Positions 40,301 to 52,300 of a stretch of 64,000 nt of DNA are shown here, piece after piece. Location: positions 124,001-188,000 of the forward strand of contig NZ_JXDB01000002.1 of NCBI RefSeq assembly GCF_001281265.1. Direction: 5' to 3'. The translations under genes were made by a program, and so were the position numbers. Numbering within the stretch: the first letter of the stretch is position 1; every line of letters starts with the position of its first letter. Below the pieces are notes generated by a model. The model was not told the origin of the DNA. It was given only the letters and a program-made list of their open reading frames with translations, and made no database searches. Source of the DNA: Apilactobacillus kunkeei DSM 12361 = ATCC 700308 (lineage in GTDB: Bacteria > Bacillota > Bacilli > Lactobacillales > Lactobacillaceae).

Positions 40301-43300
40301 GTGATCCATTATCAAAAGTACAAAGTGCTGGTTACAATGCTGCTAAGCAAGGTCATGATTTGCAACAAAGTGGTCAAACACTAAGTGACACGCAAAAGAA
40401 TAATTCGGCTCTAAATACTGGTTTCAATGATTCTAAGTCAGGAAACGAAGGATTAGCAGCTGCTGGTGGCAACACCACTCCAGACATGACTAACTGGACT
40501 CAACCCCAAAAAGATGGTTACAAAGGTACTGTTGATGCATACGCTAACGGTCAATCTGACGGTCAAATGCCAGACTTAACAGGTAAGACTCAAGCATACA
40601 AGGATGCATATACAACTTCGTATAATGATGCCAGACAAAAGGCCACTCAAGGTGCTACGGCAACGTTGACTGGTCAGACGGTTGATCAAAGTGGTTGGAC
40701 GCAAAAACAAAAGGATGCATATACAACTGGTGTTACTAACGCCAACAATGCATATAAGCAAAACCAAGATAATGTTAATGCAACTAACACATACACTGCA
40801 GGTAGTGATGGCTCAGAATCATTCGAAGGTGCTAAGGCTGGTTTTGCTGACGGTACTGATGGTGGACAAACTTCACTAGACGGTAAGTCAGACGTATTCA
40901 AGGCTGCCTACAACAAGGCTCAACAAGAAGCTAAACAAAATGCTCAAGCCGGTATCGATGAATTTACCGCTAACAAGAGTAATACTGCCAATGCGTCAGC
41001 TACTGATGCTAAGAACGTAGCTCACAATGATGGTTATACCCAAGCCCAAGCTGGATACAATGGACAAACTGGTCCTGGTATCAATACCAACGATCCAGCT
41101 TATAAGGCAGGTCAACAACTACGTACCGATGAAAACACCGGTGTTTCAGCAGCCCAAAAAGCAACTGGTAGTGATGATAAGTCATTCACTCCAGCCAATG
41201 ATTCACAAAAAGCTGCTTACGATGCTGCTTTAGCTGGTATCACAGCTGGTGCTAACAACAATAATAACGGTCAAAGTGTTCCTGAAGGCGACTCTGCTCA
41301 AGCTAAGGCATACACTGATGCATATAACCAAGCTCATGCATTAGGTATGCAAAAAGCTGCAGCTGGTGCTAACGCATTTAACTCAGGTCAAGCAGATACT
41401 TCAGATAATAGTTTGGCCGGACAAGCTCAAAGCCAAGGTTACAAGGATGCTCAAAGTGGTCACGATGCCGCTGTTAAGAACCAAACACCAACTGAAGCAC
41501 AAAAGAACAATCCATCATTTATGGCTGGATACAATGCGGCTGAATCTGCTCGTACAGGTCTATCCGACATTGAAAAAGGTGCAACTACTGCAACTAGCCA
41601 CGCTGATAACAATGCGTACAACCAAGCGCAACAAGCTTACAAGGATGCTAGTGATTCAATTGCTGCAAACCCAGACAACCCAGCTCCAACAACTAATACT
41701 TCACCTGCATATCAAGAAATCTACAAGCAAGCTCAAGCTGACTTGAAGACCAACTACGATGCAGGTAAGCAACAATTCATGGATGCTCAATCAAGTGCTA
41801 ACACTAGTGGCGCTTCATCCGACCAAGGTAAGGGTAGAATTACCCAAGGTTACACTGATGCTCAAGATGGTTTCAATGCTGCGATTAACGGGCAAACCAT
41901 TACTAATCCAAACGATGCTCAAAAAGTGGGGATGGACGCTGCTAAGACAGTAGCTGATACTGTTAACTCTTCAGTGGATGGTTCATACAAGAACAGCAAT
42001 GACCCAATTGCACAAGCTGCTAACAGTGCAACCCAATCAGCACATAATGATTTACTAAGCAACCCAGATCATGCTGATGTATCAACTGATCCAAGCATCG
42101 CTAATAACCCTGTTAAGGCTGCTGCATACAAGCAAGCTCAAGAACAATATAAGGCTAATTACGACGCCGGAACTAATGCATACTTGAATAATACCAACGA
42201 GCCTAGTGATGATCTAGGTAAAAAGGGTTACCAAGAAGCAAATGATGGATTTACTGCTGGCTTCAGCGGTCAAACATCAATCGCTAACCAACATAGTGCA
42301 GCCCAAAGCGGACTATCCGCTGGTGAACAAGCACTTGCTGGTTACAACAATGCATTATCTCTAAAGGATGAAAATGCGAATGCACCACAAGTCGAAAAAG
42401 ATGGTAACAACGGTGCAAAACAAGCATTTGCTGACGCTAAGAACAATACTTCAATGAGTGAAAGCGACCTTGCTAAAGAACCGGTAGCCTTTCAAGCTGC
42501 CTACAACAAGGCTAAAGAAATTGCTCAACAAGCGATTACAGATGGTGCGACAGCATTCGCAAGTGGCCAAGTTCGTCCAACAGTGACCGACGCCATCACA
42601 GATGCCCAAGCTAAGGCTTATGATGATGCACGTTCCGGATACGATGCAGCTAAGACTGGCGCAACGTTGACTCAAGAACAAAAGAACGACCCATCATTCA
42701 TGGCTGGGGTAAAGGCATATCAAGATGCTCAAAATGGTCGTACGTTATTTAATGAAGGAAAAGCATTACCAGGGGATGCAACTACAGCTGAAAAGCTAGC
42801 TTACAACGCTACTAAGGACGCTTATACAGCTGGTGCAAGTGATCAACCACAAAGAAGTGATTTGAATCAACAACCAGGTATTTACCAAGATGAATATTCA
42901 GATTCTTACACAGATGCACAACAAAAAGCCCAATCAGGTGCTAGTGAAGCATTTGGTAACTCAACTTCTAAGGTAGATCAAAGCACGTGGAACAAAGCGC
43001 AAAAGGATGCTTACAACACTGGTGAGGCGAACGCTGAAGCTGGTTTTGATAAGACTAAGCAAGACGTTACCGCTCAAAATAACTACCCAACTGGTAGTAA
43101 CTCCGGTGAAGCATTCGATGGTGCTAAGGCAGGTTTCTCAGACGGTAAGTCTGGTGCAACCACTGACCTAACTAACAAGACTCAAACATTCATTAACGCA
43201 TACAATGCAGCTAAGCAAGAAGCACAACAAGCTGCCAAAGCTGGTGCTGATCAATTCAACGCTCAACAAGGTGACTCTGCTGATGCTAATGCTAAGGATG

Positions 43301-46300
43301 CAATAAGTGTTGCTCACGTTAATGGTTACGCCCAAGCCCAAGCTGGATACAATGCTCAAAATAACAACAATGTTGACAATGGCAACAAGGACACTTCTTA
43401 CCAATCAGGTGTGCAAACTGCCAAGGATGTTGCCAAGGGTTCTGCTGATGCATTATCTGATCCAAGTAAGAAAGATTCATACAACTCTGGTTCATCTGCT
43501 CAAGACGCTGCCTACAAGGCGACCGTTAATGGTTACCTAGACGGTAGTTACGGCAATAACGATAACGCAACAACTACAGACCCTAGTCAAGCCAAGGCCT
43601 ACAACGATGCTTATCAAGCTGCTAAGCAAAAGGGTGAACAAGCCGCAACCACTGGAGCTAGCTCATATATTGCTGGTAGTGCTAAACCAACTGGTAGTTC
43701 TGCCGAAAGTCTTGCTCAACAAAAGGGTTACCAAGATGCAACAGACGGATACAATGCTGCAACCAACAAGGATGCAACAATTCCAACTAACGCAACTGAC
43801 GCCTACAAGACTGGTTTCAATGCCAACAAGTCTGGTCAATCCGGAATTAATGACATCGAAAATGGCACAACTACTGAAAATGTTGTCGATTCTGCTTCAT
43901 ACAACAAGGCTCAAAAGGCATACGATGATGCTTCTAAGGCAATCAGTGCCAACCCAGATTCACCAGCAACTGCTAGTGATAGTTCACCTGTATACAAAAC
44001 TTCTTACACTAAGGCAGTTAACGACTTGAAGCAAAACTACCAAGATGGTACTAATCAATTCGTTAACGGTAGTAACTCTGCTGATACTTCAGGTGCTAAA
44101 TCAACTCAAGCTAAGACGCAAATTGAACAAGGTTACACTGATGTTCAACGTGGTTTCAATGACAAGATTGACGGAACTACAACCAACAACGCTAATGCAA
44201 CCACCCAAGAGGGTGCTAATATTGCACAAAAGGTTATTGATTCCGTAAACGGTGTCGCAACTAACAACGTTTCAAGCACCAATGATCCAATTATTCAAAC
44301 TGCCAACAGTGCAGCTGGACAAGCAAAACAAGATCTACAAAATGATCCAGACCATTCAACTGTTTCAGACGACGCAAGCATTCAAAACAACCCAATCAAG
44401 GCAGCTGCTTACAAGGTTGCCGTTAACCAAATGCATCAACAATACGAAGATGGTTCCAATGATTACTTGAATAACCAAACTAAGCCAATCACTGATCTAG
44501 GTAAGCAAGGTTACAATGATGCCCAAGCAGGTTTTGCTGCTGGTTTTAATGGGACTAGTGTTCCTAATGAGCACAGTGCTACTAAGGCTGGTCAAACTGC
44601 TGGTCAATCAGCATTATCAGGTTACCAAGATGCCTTATCAAACAAGAAGGACAATTCAGGCGATGCAATGCAACAACAAGCTAACGCTGCAGCCCTTCAA
44701 GCATTTGATGATGCTAAACAAAATAAGACAACCGACGTTTCAAAAGAACCAGTTGTTGCATACCAATTGGCATATCAAAAAGCACAACAATCTGCTGCTG
44801 TAGCAACTACTAGTGGTGCGACAGCATTTGCTAATGGTGAAACTAGACCAACTGGTGACGATGCACTAAGTCAAGTTAAGCAAGCTGCTTACGACTACGC
44901 TAAGTCAGGTTACGAAGCTGCTAGAGACGGTAAGGTTACCGATGATGATAAGAAGAACCCATCATTTATGGCTGGTGTTGATGCATACAACCAATCAATT
45001 AAGGGACACGATGCATATGTAAATGGTGAAAAATTACCAGATGATGCTAGTGCTGCTGAAAAGGCTGGTTATACTGCTTCTCAAGATGCTTACTCAAGTG
45101 GTAAGAATGACAGCGCTAAGCCAAGTGACTTAGGAAGCAAACCAGAAACATATCAAGACGTTTACAACAATGCCTATGCCGATGCCAAAGCTAAGGCTAC
45201 AATCGGTGCTTCTGAAGCATTTAACAACACTACTGCAGTCAACCAAGATGACTGGACTCAAGCACAAAAGGCGGCTTATGCTGCTGGTAAGCAAAACGCA
45301 ACATATGCGTACGCCGACACCAAATCCGATAACACTAAGGCTAACCCAAATGCTGCTGACACAGATGCTGCACAAGCATTTGACGGAGCTAAGGCTGGTT
45401 TCGCTGCTGGATCAACAGGAATTACTCCTAATCTATCAGACAAGTCCAACATATTCCTAAATGCCTTCAACAAGGCTAAGGATGAAGCTAGTGCCGCTGC
45501 TAACGATGGTCTTAAGGAATACGAAGCAGGTAATAGTGATTCCTCTACTGCTTCAAACGATTCATTAAACCAAGCTCACAAGGCTGGTTATCAAGCTGTA
45601 TCAGATGGTTACCAAGCTCAAAAAGCTGGTAACGCTGATAACAATAACCAAAACGTTAATTACCAAGCAGGTATCAATCTAGCTAAGCAATTAGCAAATG
45701 GTACTAACGATGCCACAACTAACCCAGGCAATAACGGTAATGACTACAAGAGTACTGCTGCCCAAGAAGCTGCATATCAAGCAACATTGAATGGTTACAA
45801 GGATGGTGCCAACGGTAACTCTAATAACCAAACACCAACTGATGTAAGTCAATCAGTGGTTTACAACGATGCTTATGCTGCTGCTAAGCAACAAGCTCAA
45901 AAGGATGCTTCAACTGGTGCTAGTGACTTTAACAAGGGACTAGACAAACCATACGGCGCAGACTCTCATTCAATCGCTCAAGCTAAGGGTTACCAAGATG
46001 CTAGTGACGGATATCAATTAGCTAAGAACAATAACGTTGCCTCATTACCAAGTGGTGCAACTGACGCTTACGTATCTGGATACAACGCATACAAGTCAAG
46101 TCAAGCAGGTCTAAACGATGTTGAAAACAACACCACTACCGACCATGTCGACAAGGACGCATATGCTAAGGCCCAAAAGGCTTACACGGATGCAAGTAAT
46201 GCAATTGCCGCTAGCCCTGACAAACCACAAACATCTCAATACAAAGACCCAGCTTACGTTGATGCCTACAAAAAGGCTGTATCTGATTTACAAACAAACT

Positions 46301-49300
46301 ACCAAACTGGACAACAACAATTTGATAGTGGTAAGAACGTTGCAGATACTACCGGTGTAACTTCACAACAGGCTAAGGATCGTTTGGCTCAAGGTTATGC
46401 TGATACCAAGGAAGGATTCGATTCAGTTGTTAACAACACACCAATCAGTAATCCAAATGCTGCTCAAAAAGATGGTATTAAGTCAGCTAAGACTGTTCAA
46501 GATGCCGTTAGTGGAATCGTAAACAGTAATACTGACAGCAATAACCAAGACCCTGTCTACACTAGCGCTACTCAAGCAGCACAACAAGCTAAGACTGACT
46601 TGGTTGATAATCCAGGACATAGCACAAATTCTGATGATCCAACAATTCAAGACAATCCAATTAAGAAGGCTGCTTACAAGCAAGCCATTCAAGCTATGCA
46701 AGTTCAATACAATGAAGGTGCAAACGCATTTGTATCTAACCAACCAGAACCAAGCGATAAGCTAGGTCAAGATGGTTATCAAGACGCCCAACAAGGATTC
46801 AACACTGGATTTGCTGGTACTAAGGTCGCAGATAACGCCGATAATGGAACCCAAACCGGTAACAAGTACGGACTATCAGCATTGAATGGTTACCAAGATG
46901 CCTATAACGGTGTTTCAAACAGCAATACTGGCGATGCACCAAGAGACGATGCTAACAAGGCTGCTCAACAGGCATTCGACGATGCCAAAACTGGTAATGT
47001 CACTGTTTTATCTAATAAGTCATTAGCTTATCAAGCGGCATACAAGAAGGCCCAAGGTGATGCTAAACAAGCTCTTATCCATGGTGCTCAAACATTTGCT
47101 GATGGAAACGCTAGTCCGGCCGTAACCAATGCCCCAACTGGTGTTGCTGCTAAGGCATATGCCGATGCAGTAGCTGGTTACAAGGCTGCACAAGCCGGTG
47201 GTAACTACACTGATGAACAAAAGGCTAATCCACAATTCATGGTTGGGGTTAATGCTTACAACGACATGGTTTCAGGTCGTCAATTGTTCACCAGCGGTGG
47301 TCAACTAACCGGTAATGAATCAGCATCTGAAAAAGCTGGATATCTTGCCGCTCAAGCTGCGTTTGCTGCTGGTAAGAACGATGAATCAAAGGATTCAACT
47401 TTGGCTAACGAGTCGGTTCAATACCAAGATGCTTACAACAACGCTTACGACAATGCTAAACAAATTGCTACAAGTGGTGCCAACGATGCATATGCAACTA
47501 ATCCAACAACAGATACTTCAAACCTATCTTCAACTGAATTAGATGCGTACAATGCGGGTAAGCAAAATGCGCAAACTGCATACAATGCAATCAAGGGTGA
47601 CACTACAACTGCTAACAACAACATTGTTGATAGTGATGCTTACAACTCATTTGAAGGTGCTAAGGCTGGTTTCGCTGCTGGTAAGACCGGTAATGATACC
47701 TCACTAGATGGAAAGTCAACTGCATACATCAACGCATACAAGAGTGCGAAGAAAGAAGCTGCTCAAGCAGCAGCTGCAGGACTTGCAGAATTTGCCGCTG
47801 GTAAAACCGACACTGCTACCATTTCAAATGATGCGCTAAACGTCGCTCACAAGAATGCGTTTGATCAAGCAACTTCTGGATATAATGCTCAAGTTAGTGG
47901 TCAAATTAACACTAACAATAACGATAAGTCATACCTAGCTGGTGTCCAAACTGCAAATGATATGCAAACTGGATACAATGACGCTGTATCTAATCCAAAT
48001 CGTTCCGTTTACAACGGTACCCCTGCTCAAGTGGCTGCATACCATGCCACTGCAAATGGTTTCCATGATGGAAGTTACGGTACTAACAACTCAACACCTA
48101 CCGATGCAACTCAAGCTAAGGCTTACGCTGATGCATACAACAAGGCAATGAGTGCTGGTCAAGCTGCTGCATTAGCTGGTGCAACTACTTACAACAGTGG
48201 AAGTGCTAAGACTGATGACAACAGTGCGACTGGTCAAGCATCTCAAAAAGGTTACGATGATGCTAAACAAGGTCATGATAACGCAATGAACAATGTTCCA
48301 GCGCCAAGCAACCCAAGTGCCGCATATCAATCAGGTGCACAAGCTGTTGCAGATGGTAAGAGTGGTGCCAGCGACTTTAACGGTCAAAATGATGCCAACG
48401 CTAACTACACATCTGGTAACGCTAATGTGCAAACCGGTCATGATGGTGCTAAAGATGGTTACCTAGACGCAGTTATAGGAAACACCAAGAAGAGTTTTGA
48501 CAATAGTTCTAACAAGACTCAAGCATACCAAGACCAGTACAATGCCGAATACAACAAGGCATTGGCTAAGGCATCACTTGGTGCCCAAAACCAATTCACA
48601 AACAGTAATCAAGACATGACTAACTGGACTCAAGCTGATAAGAATGCTTACCAAGCTGGTCAAGCTAGTGCATCACAAGGTTACAATGAAGCACGTCAAA
48701 ACCCAGATGACGCCACCCACACTGGTAACACCAATGTGGATGAAAGTTTCAAGGGTGCTGCTGCCGCATTTAACGACGTGAAGAATGGTGAAGAAGGACA
48801 AAATGGTACTTCCGATGCCAGTCCTGTCTACCAAGATGCTTACCAAGTTGCATTGAATGCTGCTAAACAAGTAGCTAACAATGGGGCAACTAGTTTTGGT
48901 AATGGCCAAGACCTAGCCACTCAAGTTGCTAAACTAGGTAACAACCAAGCTGACAAGAACGCCTTTACTAAGGGTTACAACGATGCTCAAACAGCTTATG
49001 AACAAGCTCAACAAACTCCTAGTCAAGCTAGTCCTTATTCAACCGGAACTAACAGTAACTTGGTATTCGAAGCCGCTCAAAACGCATTTAGCGATGTTAA
49101 GAACGGCGAAGCGGGTGCTCAAGCTAACAAGAGTTCTGATCCTGCATACGTTGCTGCTTACCAACGTGCTTTAAACGAAGTCCAACCAGTGGCAACTAAC
49201 GGTGCTAGCGGATTCAGTAATGGTGTGAACCTACAACAACAACTTGAATCATTTGGTAACAACCAAGCTCAAAAGGACGCTTACACCAAGGGTTACAACG

Positions 49301-52300
49301 ATGCACAAACTGCTTATGGCCAAGCATTGCAAAATGCTAACGATAACGCCGATCACAATACATCATCAAATGGTGATGAAACTTACCGTGGTGCTGCTGC
49401 TGCATTATTAGATGTTAAGAACGGAACTGCTGGTCAACATGCAAATACAGAACAATCAGCACCATACCAAGCTGCATACGCTAAGGCATTGGCTCAAGCC
49501 CAAGCTCAATCTAATGCTGGTGCCACTGCATTTGGTAGCAAGACCGATCTTAACAGCGCACTTGGTCAATTTGGTAACAACCAAGCATTAAGCGATACCT
49601 TTGCTAAGGGTTACAACGATGCCAGTGACGGATACAACGACGCACAAAAGGATGCTAATATGAGTTCAACTCATAGCACTAATGGTGATAAGGATGAGGT
49701 TTACCGTGGAGCTGCCGACGCATTTAACGCGGTATCTCGTGGTGACAACCCAACTCCTGATGCATCACAAACCAATGCTGCTTACCTGGCAGCATTCAGT
49801 CGTGCGAAGGATCAAGCACTACAAATCGCCAAAGATGCTGCAGTTGGTTTCAACAAGGGAACTGCTCAACAAGACTTGCTAAGTGCACAAGGCGACAACA
49901 AAGCATTACAAAATGCCGTCAGTCGTGGATACACCGATGCACAATTGGCATACAGTCAAGCTGAAGCACAACCTGACACAACCACTCATCAAACTGATAG
50001 CAATACCGACAAGACATTCCACGGTGCTTCATTAGCATTCAACGATGTTAAGAACGGTACCGATGGTAATAGTCGTCCTGCTGACGGTGATGTTGTTGCT
50101 CAAAGTGCTTACGACAAGGCTTTAAGTTACGCTCAAGGCGTTGCCAAGAACGGTAGTGACGCATTCATCAAGGGTGCCACTTTTGATAACACTGTTAACA
50201 GCGCGGGTGCTAACCAAGCTGATAAGGATGCAATCACAAAGGGTTACAATGATGCTCAAACTGCTTACGCAGAAGCTCAACGAAACCCAAGTGAAAACAA
50301 CCCATATGCTGCTAACACTAACAGCAACCTAGTTTTTGCCGCCGTTGCAAATGCAATCGCTGACTTGAAGGCTAACAACGTTGGAGCTCAAGCAAATGCT
50401 TCAACCGACAAGGTATATGTAGATGCATATCAACGTGCATTGAACGAAGCACAACCTCAAGCAACTAATGGTGCTACTGGATTCGGTCAAGGTGTTAACC
50501 TTGCGGATGAACTTGCTAAGTTGGGTAACAACCAAGTTCAAAAGGATGCATACACTAGAGGTTATAACGATGCCCAAGCTGCTTATGCTCAAGCACTTCA
50601 AAATGCTAATGATGGTAGTGACCATGCAAGTTCAAGCAATGGTGACGAAGTCTACCGTGGGGCAGCTGCCGCATTGCAAGATGTTAAGAATGGTCATGCT
50701 GGTCAAAATGCAAATGCAGAACAATCAGCACCATTCAGAGCTGCTTACGCTAAGGCATTGCAAGAAGCTCAAGTTCAAGCTAATGCTGGTGCTACAGCAT
50801 TCGGTAACAGTGCCGACCTTAACAGTTCACTAGGTCAATTCGGTAACAACCAAGCATTGAAAGATGTCTTTACTACTGGTTATACCGATGCCAATAACGG
50901 TTTCAACGCCGCTCAACAAGATGCATCTAAGGCTGCCGATCATAAGACATCAAGCAACGAAGACGTGGCATACGTCGGAGCTGCCGATGCGTTTAACGCT
51001 GTCGCCCAAGACAAAGATGCTACTCCTGATGCATCACAAACTAACCCAGCATACATTTCAGCATTCAACCGTGCTAAAGCATTGGCTAACCAACTTGCTC
51101 AAAAAGGTGCCGTTGGATTTAACCAAGGTAAATCACAAGCTGACTTGCTTGCTGCTCAAGGTGATAACACCACTCTTAAGAATGAAATTAGCCGTGGATA
51201 CACTGATGCCCAAACAGCATACGGTCAAGCCAAGAGCAAGCCAGATACTGAAAGCAGACAAACTGACACTAATGCTGATCAAACCTTCCATGGTTCATCA
51301 CTTGCATTTAACGATGTTAAGTTAGGTCAACTAGGTAGCAGTCGCCCAGCTGACAGTGATGTCGTAGCACAAAGTGCTTACGATAAGGCTTTAGCTGAAG
51401 CAATTGAAATCCTAAGAACTGGTATCACTGGTTACCTAAGTGATAGTCAATTGAGTGACCTATTAGACCGTGTTGGTGACAACCAATCTGATAGGGATGC
51501 AATTACCAAGGGTTACAACGATGCTCAAAAGGCATACGCTCAAGCTCAACAAAACCCAGATCAAAACAGTCCATACACTGCAAACAGTACAAACGACTTG
51601 GTATTCAAGGCTGTTGTTAATGCAATTAACGACGTTAAGAGCGGGAATGATGGAGCACAAGCTAAGGCTTCTAACGATATCGTTTACATCGACGCATATC
51701 AAAAGGCTCTACAAACTGCTCAGCCTGAAACTACCAACGGTGCGACTGGATTTGGTAATGATGTCAACTTGAATGATCAATTGGCAACATTCGGAGATAA
51801 CCAATCTCAACGTGCTGCTTACTCTAAGGGTTACAGCGATGCACAAAATGGTTACAACCTTGCATTGCAAAATGCAAACGATGGTGTTAACCATACAACT
51901 AACTCTAATGAAGACACAGTCTACCGTGGAGCAGCCGCTGCTCTTAATGACATTAAGAATGGAAACCCTGGTCAATATGCAAATGCTGAACAAGGTGCTC
52001 CATACAAGGCTGCTTACGCTAAGGCATTGGCTTACGCAAGTCAAATTGCTAAGAACGCGGGTGTTACTTACCTACAAAATGGCTCATTGAATGATTCATT
52101 AGGTCAATTTGGTGGTAACCAATCCGTTAAGGATGTCTTCACCAAGGGTTACAACGACGCCAAGGTTGGTATCGAATTAGTACAATTAGGTACTGATCAA
52201 TTGGCAAGTCACACTAACGGAAACAATGTGGACAACACTTACCGTGGTTCTGTATTGGCATTGATTGATATTAATTCAAACCGTCCAAACAACCATCTAA

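Noticed and set aside
40441-52250. Repeat arrays as possible CRISPR or satellite DNA
   Set aside because: Periods are multiples of three, the copies are conserved as protein and drift at synonymous sites, and there are no short identical repeats with unique spacers.
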